A stretch of 64,000 nt of DNA. It comes from Candidatus Saccharimonadota bacterium (GTDB taxonomy: Bacteria; Patescibacteriota; Saccharimonadia; Saccharimonadales; Saccharimonadaceae). The stretch is from assembly GCA_905372835.1 (NCBI GenBank), contig CAJPQK010000001.1:62001-126000 (forward strand), read 5' to 3'. How positions within the stretch are numbered: position 1 is the stretch's first letter; the number at the start of each line of letters is the position of its first letter. Shown here piece by piece: positions 1 through 8,720 of this stretch. Below the pieces are notes generated by a model. It was not told the origin of the DNA. It did not search any database and worked only from the letters and a program-made list of their open reading frames with translations. The position numbers and the translations under genes were made by a program.

Positions 1-1002
1 CTCAGCCTGAGTTCGTCGAGCAACCTCGTCTAAATCACCCCTCTTTTGGTGCGAGATCTCCAGGGTGCCATCATCTGGTTTTGGTAGCTCTTTGTCTGAT
101 TTGTTTGGCGACTGCTTGCGGGATGAACGGCTAATTGATAGCTTTGTATTGTCCACCTCTGCCTCTTCAGCATCTGGCGATTCATCTGGAGTGTTGGCAT
201 CTTCTGGTTCATCATGTTCATCAACAGGAGCTTCCAACTCCTCAGCTTCCACTAACTTTGCAGCAATCAATTGCTGATTGGCGCCTGCGGCCATCAAGTC
301 TGCGGCAGCTGTCATGACGCGAGGTGACGTCAGGTTGTTACTAAACCTATTAGTTACAGCAACGATACCGGTCATAAACGCATTTGCCATCTGTTCGTCC
401 AGTGTCGCCTTGACTGTTTTCAGCTCATCAACCAATTCCAAAAGCATCTCGCTCACACCACTAGCATTGCGCTCGTGCCAATCAATCGCACCCAAACTAC
501 TCTTGATGTCCCGAGCCGTCACCGTCACCACGTCAGCACTGTGTAGAATTTTGCCATGAGCCGTCAGTGCTTCATCAAGATGATTGCTGTCTTCAACGTT
601 CAAAGCCAACACCAGCTCAATGTTGTAATCACCCTGTGAGAATTCCAAGTCTGCTTCAGTAATTGTCGTTCTGTACGGTGTGATAAAAATTTTCACAACC
701 GCATCGTCAACGATTTTGTACCGCAAGTGATCCGCCTTATCCTTATCAAGCGCGATGATAAAGTCCCTGAGACTGTCCGCCGTGTCTTCAAATGTCTTGT
801 CAGGCTCCAGGAAATTTATTGCCGGTGGAATTTTACCAGAGAATACCGCTGTAGCATGCTTGCCAAGCTCATTCAAAAATAATGTGAGACCCAATGCTGC
901 TGATAACTCATCAACACTTGGATCACGACTAACCGTAACTAATATATTAGTATTTTCTTTGATTTTTTGGATTACCTGCTGCTTGGCGGAAGCGGTGCTC
1001 AT
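1..1002 (-). CDS. DHH-phosphoesterase-like protein, degenerate (3' end outside window)
   Basis: The reading frame stays open from an ATG at 1002 to the window edge, giving 334 residues of an incomplete protein. The N-terminus resembles the Rossmann-like half of DHH/NrnA-type phosphoesterases, with a run such as VSRDPSVDELSAALGL where active enzymes have a His/Asp-rich metal motif. Here the His and most metal Asp residues are missing and no DHH triplet follows, so catalysis is doubtful. The last 90 residues are acidic and Pro/Ser-rich, a likely disordered linker. A minus-strand TATAAT at 1047-1052 and a purine-rich AGGAAAA before the ATG support the start. The function is unknown; a nucleotide-binding pseudoenzyme is my best guess. 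Confidence 0.7.
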   Translation of the reverse strand, partial: MSTASAKQQVIQKIKENTNILVTVSRDPSVDELSAALGLTLFLNELGKHATAVFSGKIPPAINFLEPDKTFEDTADSLRDFIIALDKDKADHLRYKIVDDAVVKIFITPYRTTITEADLEFSQGDYNIELVLALNVEDSNHLDEALTAHGKILHSADVVTVTARDIKSSLGAIDWHERNASGVSEMLLELVDELKTVKATLDEQMANAFMTGIVAVTNRFSNNLTSPRVMTAAADLMAAGANQQLIAAKLVEAEELEAPVDEHDEPEDANTPDESPDAEEAEVDNTKLSISRSSRKQSPNKSDKELPKPDDGTLEISHQKRGDLDEVARRTQAE

Positions 1003-1102
1003 TGTTTATTTTCCTGTTTCTTTTTATTGCTATAGCCTTTGGCTGAATTATAGCATAAGCATAGGCGATTAGTCAAGATTATACCCCGTTTCATCCCGCC
1101 CC

Positions 1103-1131
1103 TTTACTTTTCATGTGATTTTCTGTATAAT
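1103..1131 (+). promoter_or_regulatory. rpsT promoter
   Basis: A -35 box TTTACT at 1103-1108 is followed after 17 bases by a perfect -10 TATAAT at 1126-1131. The ATG of rpsT lies about 45 bases downstream, leaving a normal leader with the Shine-Dalgarno sequence AAAGGAG at 1166-1172. Confidence 0.75.
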
Positions 1132-1176
1132 GCATCCTTGATTAGCGATAAAAACTTATAGAGGTAAAGGAGTACC

Positions 1177-1557
1177 ATGCCAATCATCAAATCCGCCATC
1201 AAGCGCGCTAAACAAGCAGTTAAACGCCGTGAAAAGAATATCGGCATCAAGAAAGATATCAAGTCAGCAGTCAAAGCTTTCCACGCAAATCCAACTGCAA
1301 CTACCTTGGCAGCTGCTCATTCTGAGCTAGACACTGCGGTCAAAAAAGGCCTCTTGAAGAAGAATACCGTTGCTCGTCGCAAAAGCGCTCTGAGCAAAGC
1401 AGCCAAAGAGGCTGGTGTAAAGTTAGAAGCTGCCAAAAAACCAGCAGCGAAAGCACCTGCCGCAAAGAAGGCGCCAGCTACCAAGCCAGCTGCAAAAAAG
1501 GCACCTGCCAAGAAGCCGGCAGCTAAAAAACCTGCTGCTAAAAAAGCTGACAAATAA
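1177..1557 (+). CDS. rpsT: 30S ribosomal protein S20 with a long Lys/Ala/Pro tail
   Basis: S20 binds 16S rRNA in the 30S body. Residues 1-85 match the family, starting MPIIKSAIKRAKQAVKRR with helical basic segments. The usual protein is about 87 residues; this one has 126 because of a roughly 40-residue tail of repeated AAKK/PAKK units like histone H1 tails. The tail is in frame with no stop or shift. The start is fixed by AAAGGAG five bases before the ATG. It is monocistronic, with its own promoter and terminator. The tail may add nonspecific RNA or DNA affinity (inference). Confidence 0.95.
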   Translation: MPIIKSAIKRAKQAVKRREKNIGIKKDIKSAVKAFHANPTATTLAAAHSELDTAVKKGLLKKNTVARRKSALSKAAKEAGVKLEAAKKPAAKAPAAKKAPATKPAAKKAPAKKPAAKKPAAKKADK

Positions 1558-1576
1558 AACTCGTCGACTTCAAACA

Positions 1577-1606
1577 ACACCTCAGCAATAACGCTGAGGT
1601 GTTTTC
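1577..1606 (+). terminator. Rho-independent terminator of rpsT
   Basis: A perfect 10-bp stem ACACCTCAGC / GCTGAGGTGT (1577-1586 with 1593-1602), loop AATAAC, then TTTT. It lies between convergent rpsT and holA. Confidence 0.85.
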
Positions 1607-1612
1607 ATATAG

Positions 1613-2509
1613 CTACAAACTTACTAAAGCCGTTTCTATCAGTAGCCATGGATTAACCCCCGTCGTTTTCATCTGAAGGTCTGCCTGGAACAACGCATCG
1701 TTGATCCGCCTGAGATGTTCAATGTCAACGGTCCGCGCTGACGAGGACAAGCGCTGCAATACGTATGGATTGACCGATAAATCAGCTGCCACCGTTTTAT
1801 TATCACCACCTGCCAGCACCAATGCCGCCATGTTAGTTGCTTGCGAGGCCAATAGCCCCATCGTCTGGTAGGCGCCATCTAGACCACTTTCTGACTCCAG
1901 GTAACTGATGATATTGTGCACTGTTTCATAATCCTTTGACAAAGCAGCAACAAACAAATCAAACACGTTTTCTGATCTCGCCAGCGGCACTAACTGATCA
2001 ATCAACTCGTCTGTAATCTCCTCCGCCAGCGCCAATTGATCCAAAAAATTACTGAGTCGCAACTGGTCAAACCCCAAACGGTCAATTAACATTCCTATTT
2101 GTGTGTGCGTCAGTCTATAACCGCGCTCACGAGCCTGCACTTCACACCAAGATATAAGCTGTGGTTTTTGGCGGTCACTGAGCGGCAAAAATTCTTGAGT
2201 TTTGGCAGTTTTTTGCAACCATTTATAGGTTTTTGTTCGTTTATCAAGTTTGCTTTCTAGCAAGATAACGGTTTTATCATCATCAAACGGCAACTCTGAC
2301 AATCGCGACCAGATGTCAAAATTTTCGCTCAACTTCGAGATGACGTACACTGCAGACTGACTAAATAGGGTTTGTCCAATTGCTATTTCCTGCATATCAG
2401 CCAGCGTTAATTCCTCGCCATCATACCGCACGACGTCCGCATCACCAACCAGCGCTACCAACGCCGCCTGTTTCTCAAATTCGTTATCACCACAGAGAAG
2501 ATAGATCAT
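1613..2509 (-). CDS. holA: DNA polymerase III delta subunit
   Basis: This 298-residue protein is the clamp-loader delta subunit, which opens the DnaN sliding clamp during replication. It begins MIYLLCGDNEFEKQAAL, typical of HolA (a degenerate P-loop-like start, then the AAA+ fold), and has the usual C-terminal helical domain from about residue 200. Length is slightly below the 330-340 of E. coli. Its ATG overlaps the mutM stop by four bases (ATGA), so the two are translationally coupled. A terminator shared with rpsT lies beyond its 3' end. Confidence 0.88.
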   Translation of the reverse strand: MIYLLCGDNEFEKQAALVALVGDADVVRYDGEELTLADMQEIAIGQTLFSQSAVYVISKLSENFDIWSRLSELPFDDDKTVILLESKLDKRTKTYKWLQKTAKTQEFLPLSDRQKPQLISWCEVQARERGYRLTHTQIGMLIDRLGFDQLRLSNFLDQLALAEEITDELIDQLVPLARSENVFDLFVAALSKDYETVHNIISYLESESGLDGAYQTMGLLASQATNMAALVLAGGDNKTVAADLSVNPYVLQRLSSSARTVDIEHLRRINDALFQADLQMKTTGVNPWLLIETALVSL

Positions 2510-3384
2510 TTAACCTCCACCTGGCACACCGGACAAACATGCGTACCACGACCGCCGACTTTTAGCTTAATGATTTCTTGGTCAGGGTGGCGGTGGCAAG
2601 CCTGACCTTCGCGGCGAAATACATGAGCAAATGTCAGATAATTCCCTTTTCGGCCCTCGGCATCAACGTAATTTTTATCGGTTGAGCCGCCTTGATCGAT
2701 GCTGAGTTGCAAGATTTGCCGCAGCTCATTAAATAATGTATTCAACTGCTGATCGCTAACATTTTTTACCCGCGTTTGCGGATGAATCTGTGCCGCCCAC
2801 AGCGCCTCGTCAGCATAAATATTGCCAACCCCAGCGATCACTGCTTGGTCAAGAAAGGCTGGTTTGATCATCGAATTCTGACGGCGGCGAATCCGCTGGA
2901 TGAAATCCTCAGCCCGCGTCTGAGGATCAAGCGGCTCCGGCCCGACTTTTTGCATGAATGGCAGGTTTTCTACTTCATCAGTCGGCAGCAGTTTTACCCA
3001 ACCAAACTTACGTTGATCATTGAAAAACAGCCGCGACCCGTCTACAAAATCAATCTGTACCCGCGTCGACCGATCTGGCAACTCGCCAATCAGACTGTCG
3101 CTTGGATGCCCGCCGGCAAAACTCTGCACTCCACGAAAGATAAGCTGCCCCGTCATCTTCAGATGCACCACTAACGAATACTGCGTATCCAGATCAATCA
3201 TCAGCACTTTTGCTCGCCGTCGCACCGCCGTCACGCACGCGCCATACAAAAATTGTTCAACATCAGCCCGCGCATTTGGGAAGCTTTTTGGTGAGTCAAA
3301 CACCGTCACTCGCGCTACCACTCGACCGGGCAATAGTTCAGCTAAACCGCGGCGAACCGTCTCAACTTCTGGCAGCTCAGGCAT
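2506..3384 (-). CDS. mutM: Formamidopyrimidine-DNA glycosylase with CCHC zinc finger
   Basis: This base-excision repair glycosylase/lyase removes 8-oxoguanine and formamidopyrimidines. The N-terminal MPELPEVETVRRGL supplies the catalytic Pro and Glu, and a conserved Lys follows in RRRAKVL near residue 60. The helix-two-turn-helix sits near DQAVIAGVGNIYADEAL. The C-terminal zinc finger reads C263-x2-H266 ... C284-x2-C287 with GGRGTHVCPVCQ, so the second of the usual four Cys is His. The length of 292 is normal, and a GAGG Shine-Dalgarno sequence precedes the ATG. It heads a mutM-holA operon. Confidence 0.95.
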   Translation of the reverse strand: MPELPEVETVRRGLAELLPGRVVARVTVFDSPKSFPNARADVEQFLYGACVTAVRRRAKVLMIDLDTQYSLVVHLKMTGQLIFRGVQSFAGGHPSDSLIGELPDRSTRVQIDFVDGSRLFFNDQRKFGWVKLLPTDEVENLPFMQKVGPEPLDPQTRAEDFIQRIRRRQNSMIKPAFLDQAVIAGVGNIYADEALWAAQIHPQTRVKNVSDQQLNTLFNELRQILQLSIDQGGSTDKNYVDAEGRKGNYLTFAHVFRREGQACHRHPDQEIIKLKVGGRGTHVCPVCQVEVK

Positions 3385-3418
3385 CCAACATAACCTCCCT
3401 CGTTATTTATTATGTGTA

Positions 3419-4063
3419 TTAGAATTGGAAGAATGTATCTTCCTGTTGCAAGCCAACACCCGCAGCAATCTTTTTCCCGTCAGGAATTTGATTGAGGAAC
3501 ATCAACAATATATCGTTAGCATTGGCAGTTGCCGAACCCTTTGAGCCGCCACAATCAGACGTCCACAGCGTCTTCACTGGATTCCCGTGATATAACGTCT
3601 CAAATTTGTACACCTTACCGTTTGCGCAAATACCTCTTAGGTCATTTTGCTCTTCTGACAATTGGCGCCCCTCCATCATCTTTCTTTTTTCCAGAGCGTA
3701 CACCAATTCTTCATATGCCCGGCTATTATTATCCAGCTTTTTCTCGTCAATTTGCTTTTCCAGATACCCCTCATAGGTACTCATGCGTCGAATATCTGGT
3801 GTGATTTCAATCTGGTAGGAGCGGAATTTTTCCTGAGCTACAATCGGCCCACGAACCGTCAAACGCACCGCTCGGTTAGCGTCAGTCGACAGCAATGACT
3901 CTTTGGCGATATCTGCCTGAGATTTTGGTTTATTGTCCGGATTATTACCGCCCAGCAGGGACTGACCAATGGCAATCACCGCCGCCACCGCCACCACCAT
4001 TATGATAATAACCAGTAAAATCGGTATCAGTCGGGAAAAAGAATTTGTTCTTGCGTATCTCAT
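3419..4063 (-). CDS. Single-pass membrane protein of unknown function
   Basis: I do not recognise this 214-residue protein. A basic N-terminus is followed by a strongly hydrophobic helix at about residues 14-38 (IPILLVIIIMVVAVAAVIAI), with no cleavage site evident. The remaining 175 residues would be extracytoplasmic. They contain two Cys (residues about 145 and 175), which could form a disulfide. The start is supported by TATAAT at 4070-4075 exactly six bases before the ATG, a leaderless arrangement. Confidence 0.7.
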   Translation of the reverse strand: MRYARTNSFSRLIPILLVIIIMVVAVAAVIAIGQSLLGGNNPDNKPKSQADIAKESLLSTDANRAVRLTVRGPIVAQEKFRSYQIEITPDIRRMSTYEGYLEKQIDEKKLDNNSRAYEELVYALEKRKMMEGRQLSEEQNDLRGICANGKVYKFETLYHGNPVKTLWTSDCGGSKGSATANANDILLMFLNQIPDGKKIAAGVGLQQEDTFFQF

Positions 4064-4113
4064 GGGGTGATTATACCATAATATTAGAATTTTTGCACTA
4101 GTTACTTAGTATC

Positions 4114-4524
4114 CTACGAGAGCTGGGCTATCGCTTGACGGAAGGCCTCAGGATATTTGTTTTTCAGATAATCAGCCGCTTGTTCAGGGCTTACCCAATG
4201 AAGTATAACGCCAGGCTCACATGAACGAGGAATTTGATCTGCCGGTAGCTGAACACGGTACACAATCAACATCAGACTTGTCATTATATCGTTATACGGT
4301 AGCTGTTTGACCGCTTTTGCTACATTCCACAGTTCTCGTTTGGCAATGTAATGAATGCCAATCTCCTCATGTAGCTCACGTAACAGTGCAGCTGCTATAT
4401 CCTCACCCTGATCCATCCTACCGCCTGGAATATCCCAATAGTCTTGGCTTTTGAGTAGCAAAATTTGGCGTTCATCATTTTGAATAAGGGCTTTTATACC
4501 GATTTGAAATAACTGCTCTGTCAT
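4114..4524 (-). CDS. NUDIX hydrolase
   Basis: A 136-residue pyrophosphohydrolase of nucleoside diphosphate derivatives. The NUDIX box is complete: G-x5-E-x7-REL-x-EE-IGI, seen as GRMDQGED then REL HEEIGI at about residues 36-58. The substrate cannot be read from the sequence; nucleotide clean-up (MutT-like) or a nucleotide sugar are possible. The ATG overlaps the end of polA, and its Shine-Dalgarno GGAGG lies inside the last polA codons, so it is coupled to polA. Confidence 0.88.
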   Translation of the reverse strand: MTEQLFQIGIKALIQNDERQILLLKSQDYWDIPGGRMDQGEDIAAALLRELHEEIGIHYIAKRELWNVAKAVKQLPYNDIMTSLMLIVYRVQLPADQIPRSCEPGVILHWVSPEQAADYLKNKYPEAFRQAIAQLS

Positions 4525-4525
4525 C

Positions 4526-7060
4526 TTATGTTTCCTCCCAATTTTTGCCTATTTGTACATCAACCTTCAATCGAATTGGCAACTCCGGACAAACACCTTC
4601 CATTTCCGCACGCATGATACCACCTACTCGCTCGGTATCTTCCGGCGCACATTCCACCAAAATCGAGTCATGAACCTGCAGGACTGGCTCGGCCAGCCCA
4701 GCCAACTTGTCCTCCAGCCGAATCATCGCCAGTTTCATCAAATCCGCTTCCGTGCCCTGAATCGGCATATTCATCGCCGCCCGCTCAGCCGCTGAACGCA
4801 CCATAAAGTTGCTCGATTTAACATCTGGTGTTGGTCGGCGCCGACCAAAATACGTCTCGACAAAACCTTGTTCACGCGCTTGAACTAAAATTGTATCCAG
4901 ATACTGGCGGATTGGCTGACGCACTGCAAAATAGTGTTCAATAAACTGTTTCGCCTCAGTAAACGTCATACCCGTGGCCGCCGCCAAGCCATGTGGACTC
5001 ATGCCATACAGCACGCCAAAGTTAATCACCTTGGCCGCGCGGCGCTGCAATTTCGTCACCTCGGCCATCGGCACGCCGTAAGTTTCAGCCGCTGTCTTAG
5101 TGTGAATATCGACATCACTATTAAAATCGTTAATCAGCTGCTCATCGCCCGCCAGCACCGCCGCCAGCCGCAGCTCAAATTGTGAATAATCCGCACCAAC
5201 AAAGACCTTGCCCTCACTCGGCACAAATGCCTGGCGAATTTTCCGGCCCAATTCCGTCCGTACGGGAATGTTCTGCAGGTTAGGATTGGTGCTGCTCAGC
5301 CGCCCAGTACTGGTGACGTCTTGATTAAATGTGGTGTGAATCCGACCGTCCTCAGCCACCAACTTCGGCAGCGCTTCAATGTAGGTGCTGATTAGTTTAG
5401 TCAGCTCTCGATATCGCTCAATCAGCTCGATAATTGGGTGCTGGCCGCGCAACTTATCCAACTCTTTCTGCCCCGTCGAATAGCCGGTTTTACCTTTTTT
5501 GATACCAGTCGTCGGTAGCTGCAACTTGGTAAATAACACCTCAGACAGCTGCGTCGGACTGGCGGCATTGAACTCACGCCCGGCCATCGCATACATTTGT
5601 TGTTCAAGTTGGCTCACCTCTGTCCTCAGCTCCTGACCCATCTGTTCAAGGAGTGCCGTGTCCAACTTCATACCGCGCCTTTCCATCTGAAACAGTGGCC
5701 AAATCACCGGAAAATCAAAGTCGCGAAGCACCCGAGCAATCTGCTGATGCGTCGCCATATAATCCCGCTGCTGGCGGTAAATCTGGCGTAGTCGTGCCAG
5801 CTGCCGCGGCACAGAATTATCCTCAGAAAAATCGCCCGCCAGCGCCATCAAGCTACGGTCGCGCCTGAGCGGATCAATCAAAAACGCCGCCTGCCCAACA
5901 TCCCAGACCTCATGAAAACACACCGTCACACCGTGATCGTCCAGCGCGTGATACAACTCCTTGACGTCCGCCGCGATCACTACGCCCTGCGCCAACAGTT
6001 GCCAAACATATTGACCAATTTCACTCATCTTGGCCCACCACGCCACACCCGGCTTGGAATTAATATAGACCGTGTCCGGATCTGATGGATCAATATAAAT
6101 AATGTTTTCTGTTTCAAACAGCGGCTCAGCCGGCAAATTTTCGACGCGCGGCAGCTCCAACTCCACTGTCTCCGCCACTTCATCCACCGCCTGCATTGTC
6201 CGCGGCAATCGCCCAATCAGCGAATGAAACTCCAATTTCCGCAAAATCTCTGCCGCCCGAGCAAAATCGCAGTCGTTAACATCCGCCACTTCCCAGTCCA
6301 GCTCCACTGGCGCGTCCGTCCAGATTTCTGCCACTTGCTTGGTCAGATATGCCGACTCGCGACCGCTCTCTAACTTTGTCCGTAGAGCGCCTTTTTGCTC
6401 GTCCAAGTGCGCGTACACCCCGTCCAGTGTGTCATATGATTGCAATAATTTCACCGCCGTCTTTTCACCAACACCCGGTACGCCCGGCAAATTGTCGCTC
6501 GCATCACCCTTCAGCGCTTTCAAATCCAAAAATTGATCCGTCCGAATACCATATTTTTGTTCAAAATATTCCGCCGTAAATTCCTCGATATTCCTCAGGC
6601 CATTTTTCATGGCATAGACTTTGGTCAGCGGCGACACCAATTGCAGCGCATCCAAATCAGACGTCAGCAGACAGGTCTGCACGCCGCGCGCTTCCGCTTG
6701 CCTGGCAAACGCGCCCATGATGTCGTCCGCCTCATAATCATCCAGCTCATACAGCGGCCAGCCAAAGGCATCTAGCAGTTCCATCAAAATCGGAATTTGC
6801 TGATAAAAATCATCCGGTGCTGGCTTGCGACCAGCCTTGTACTCTGGATACAATTCCCGCCGCTTACGGATATTAGTACCACGCTTATCCCAGGCCACCG
6901 CTACATAATCCGGCTCCAATTTCTTGATAAGCTCAATCGCCAAACTCACAAACCCATACACGCCGCCAGTCGGCGTACCGTCCGCCGTACTGAGCCCCGG
7001 CATGGCATAATACCCTCGGTAAAACACTGATTTTCCGTCGATAACTGCCAAACGCTTCAT
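4526..7060 (-). CDS. polA: DNA polymerase I
   Basis: Repair and Okazaki-fragment polymerase, 844 residues. Residues 1-280 are the 5'-3' exonuclease (DGKSVFYRGYYAM, DDYEADDIMG, TSDLDALQL). The C-terminal half carries polymerase motif A (DYSQFELRLA), motif B (RRAAKVINFGVLYG) and motif C (QVHDSILVE). The middle domain lacks the Asp/Glu residues of an active 3'-5' exonuclease: the first motif reads IYIDPSDPDT with no D-x-E. It should therefore lack proofreading, as in Bacillus and Thermus enzymes. It is transcribed divergently from the next gene out of a 34-base gap with back-to-back -10 boxes. Confidence 0.97.
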   Translation of the reverse strand: MKRLAVIDGKSVFYRGYYAMPGLSTADGTPTGGVYGFVSLAIELIKKLEPDYVAVAWDKRGTNIRKRRELYPEYKAGRKPAPDDFYQQIPILMELLDAFGWPLYELDDYEADDIMGAFARQAEARGVQTCLLTSDLDALQLVSPLTKVYAMKNGLRNIEEFTAEYFEQKYGIRTDQFLDLKALKGDASDNLPGVPGVGEKTAVKLLQSYDTLDGVYAHLDEQKGALRTKLESGRESAYLTKQVAEIWTDAPVELDWEVADVNDCDFARAAEILRKLEFHSLIGRLPRTMQAVDEVAETVELELPRVENLPAEPLFETENIIYIDPSDPDTVYINSKPGVAWWAKMSEIGQYVWQLLAQGVVIAADVKELYHALDDHGVTVCFHEVWDVGQAAFLIDPLRRDRSLMALAGDFSEDNSVPRQLARLRQIYRQQRDYMATHQQIARVLRDFDFPVIWPLFQMERRGMKLDTALLEQMGQELRTEVSQLEQQMYAMAGREFNAASPTQLSEVLFTKLQLPTTGIKKGKTGYSTGQKELDKLRGQHPIIELIERYRELTKLISTYIEALPKLVAEDGRIHTTFNQDVTSTGRLSSTNPNLQNIPVRTELGRKIRQAFVPSEGKVFVGADYSQFELRLAAVLAGDEQLINDFNSDVDIHTKTAAETYGVPMAEVTKLQRRAAKVINFGVLYGMSPHGLAAATGMTFTEAKQFIEHYFAVRQPIRQYLDTILVQAREQGFVETYFGRRRPTPDVKSSNFMVRSAAERAAMNMPIQGTEADLMKLAMIRLEDKLAGLAEPVLQVHDSILVECAPEDTERVGGIMRAEMEGVCPELPIRLKVDVQIGKNWEET

Positions 7061-7064
7061 ATAC

Positions 7065-7090
7065 TCAGTATAGCAAATTTGCTATACTGA
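7065..7090. promoter_or_regulatory. Palindromic bidirectional leaderless promoter (polA / kinase)
   Basis: The 34-base gap between two divergent ATGs holds a perfect 26-bp palindrome whose half-site is TCAGTATAGCAAA. Each arm contains a TATACT -10 box, one per strand. Each box is followed by exactly six bases and then an ATG (polA at 7060, kinase at 7095). Both transcripts should therefore begin at, or within a base of, the start codon. Confidence 0.7.
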
Positions 7091-7094
7091 CAAC

Positions 7095-7682
7095 ATGACA
7101 CAACCACACGCAAACATTATCGCCCTCGTTGGCCTAGCTGGCAGCGGCAAAAGTTCGGCGGTCGAATATTTCACCAAAAAGGGCATTCCGAAAATCTATT
7201 TTGGCGGCATCATCTATAAAGCAATGGAAGAAGCTGGTATCGAACCAACGTGGGACAATCAGCAAAAATTCCGCGAGGAAATTCGCCGACGCGAAGGCAA
7301 AGATTTCGTCGTCAAACGCGTTGTCAAATCTGCGCATGACTTGATTGATGCTGGCCAAAAACTCATCGTCCTGGACGGTTTGTATACCTGGAGCGAATAT
7401 AAAATTCTCAAGCACGAATTCCCTGGCCAGATGTCCGTCATCGCCGTCGTCACACCAAAACACCTGCGCTATCAACGCATGGCCAAACGCCCCGAAAGGC
7501 CGATGCAGCCGCGCGAAGTTGACCAACGTGATTGGTCGGAAATTGAAAATCTGGAAAAAGGCGGGCCTATTGCCATCGCCGACTATTTCGTAACAAATGA
7601 CCGCGGCCTGGATGAGCTGTACGCGCAGTTGGAAGCCGTCACTCACCACGAACATTTTTGCAAGGCGCCTGAGCAGTGCTAG
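7095..7682 (+). CDS. P-loop NMP kinase-like / dephospho-CoA kinase-like protein
   Basis: A 195-residue protein with a Walker A motif GLAGSGKSS at residues 13-21 and a kinase-like LVLDGLYTWSEYK segment near residue 95. The start IIALVGLAGSGKSSAVEYF with GIPKIYFGGIIYK resembles UPF0200/dephospho-CoA kinase-like proteins, which are P-loop kinases of uncertain substrate. A short LID-like Arg/Pro-rich stretch (RMAKRPERPMQPRE) follows. TATACT sits six bases before the ATG, so it is probably leaderless. The family match is by eye; CoA and nucleotide kinase roles are both open. Confidence 0.75.
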   Translation: MTQPHANIIALVGLAGSGKSSAVEYFTKKGIPKIYFGGIIYKAMEEAGIEPTWDNQQKFREEIRRREGKDFVVKRVVKSAHDLIDAGQKLIVLDGLYTWSEYKILKHEFPGQMSVIAVVTPKHLRYQRMAKRPERPMQPREVDQRDWSEIENLEKGGPIAIADYFVTNDRGLDELYAQLEAVTHHEHFCKAPEQC

Positions 7683-7700
7683 ATCACAACGCATCAAAAA

Positions 7701-7730
7701 AGCCAGACGAACATCCGCCTGGCTTTTTTA
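7701..7730. terminator. Bidirectional terminator between kinase gene and rpoD
   Basis: Stem AGCCAGACG / CGCCTGGCT with one mismatch, loop AACATC, flanked by an A-run on the left (from about 7696) and TTTTTT on the right. It can therefore end transcription from both sides of this convergent pair. Confidence 0.85.
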
Positions 7731-7745
7731 TTATCGCTTGCTCAT

Positions 7746-8720
7746 TTAGCTCAGATACTCATACAACTTCTTGGCGTCTTTGTGCTTCCGTAGCTTAGCC
7801 AAAGCCTTCGCTTCAATCTGGCGAATTCGTTCGCGCGTCACGGCAAATTCTTGACCAACTTCTTCCAAGGTGTGGCTTTTACCATTGTCCAACCCAAAGC
7901 GCATACGGACAATTTTCTGCTCACGATCGCTCAAGCTCGACAACACATCATTAACCTGCTCTTTGAGCAACTGATTGGTCGCTGACTCCTCTGGTGATAC
8001 CGTATCCTCATCTTCGATGAAGTCACCTAACACCGAATCTTCTTCATCACCATCACGACCAACGCCAGCATCCAAGCTTGAAATATCTTGCTTGATTTTC
8101 ATCACATATTCAATCTTTTCTGGCTCCATATCCAGCTCTTTAGACAGTTCTTCAATGGTTGGCTCACGATTCAATTCTTGTGTCATCCGTCGCTGGGTGC
8201 GCAACAATTTATTGATGGTTTCCACCATGTGCACCGGGATACGAATAGTTCGTGCCTGGTCAGCAATTGCTCGGGTAATCGCCTGGCGAATCCACCAGGT
8301 TGCATAGGTCGAAAATTTAAAGCCCTTGTCTGGATCAAATTTCTCCACCGCGCGCAGCAAACCAGTATTACCCTCCTGGATCAAATCCAGAAAATCAAGG
8401 CCACGTCCCGAATATCGCTTAGCGATTGACACTACTAAACGCATGTTGGCCTCAGCCATCTTATCTTTAGCCTTTTTATCGCCCTGAGTTACACGCTGTG
8501 CCAATTCCATTTCTTCTTCAGCGCTGAGCAGCGGAATTTTACCAATCTCACGCAAATACAACCTGACCGAGTCATCAGAGATATCATCCAGATATTGCCC
8601 AGCATTCAGAGCATCCAGGTCTTCGGTTTCCTCGTCATCATCAACCTCATCGATGTTTGGTTCATCGAATTCCGTCTCATCAGTTGCTAATGGCCTGTTT
8701 TTTATTGGGTCGTCGGTCAC
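7746..8720 (-). CDS. rpoD: Primary sigma factor (sigma-70/RpoD type)
   Basis: This 324-residue factor directs RNA polymerase to housekeeping promoters. An acidic N-terminal 45 residues replaces region 1.1. Region 1.2 (DSVRLYLREIGKIPLLSAEE), region 2 (DLIQEGNTGLLRAVEKF, FSTYATWWIRQAITRAI), region 3 and region 4.2 (EEVGQEFAVTRERIRQIEAK) are complete. It is shorter than E. coli RpoD because the non-conserved insert is missing. Its ATG overlaps the dnaG stop (ATGA), keeping the classic dnaG-rpoD order. The promoters in this window match its expected TTGACA/TATAAT specificity. Confidence 0.97.
   Translation of the reverse strand: MTDDPIKNRPLATDETEFDEPNIDEVDDDEETEDLDALNAGQYLDDISDDSVRLYLREIGKIPLLSAEEEMELAQRVTQGDKKAKDKMAEANMRLVVSIAKRYSGRGLDFLDLIQEGNTGLLRAVEKFDPDKGFKFSTYATWWIRQAITRAIADQARTIRIPVHMVETINKLLRTQRRMTQELNREPTIEELSKELDMEPEKIEYVMKIKQDISSLDAGVGRDGDEEDSVLGDFIEDEDTVSPEESATNQLLKEQVNDVLSSLSDREQKIVRMRFGLDNGKSHTLEEVGQEFAVTRERIRQIEAKALAKLRKHKDAKKLYEYLS

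Noticed and set aside
3020..3544. Plus-strand frame of 174 codons opposite mutM
   Set aside because: Antisense to mutM with its catalytic motifs; product rich in Arg/Ser/Thr without family features.
7134..7697. Minus-strand frame of 187 codons opposite the kinase gene
   Set aside because: The plus-strand frame has a Walker A motif and a leaderless promoter; the minus frame has no recognisable motif and includes the terminator.
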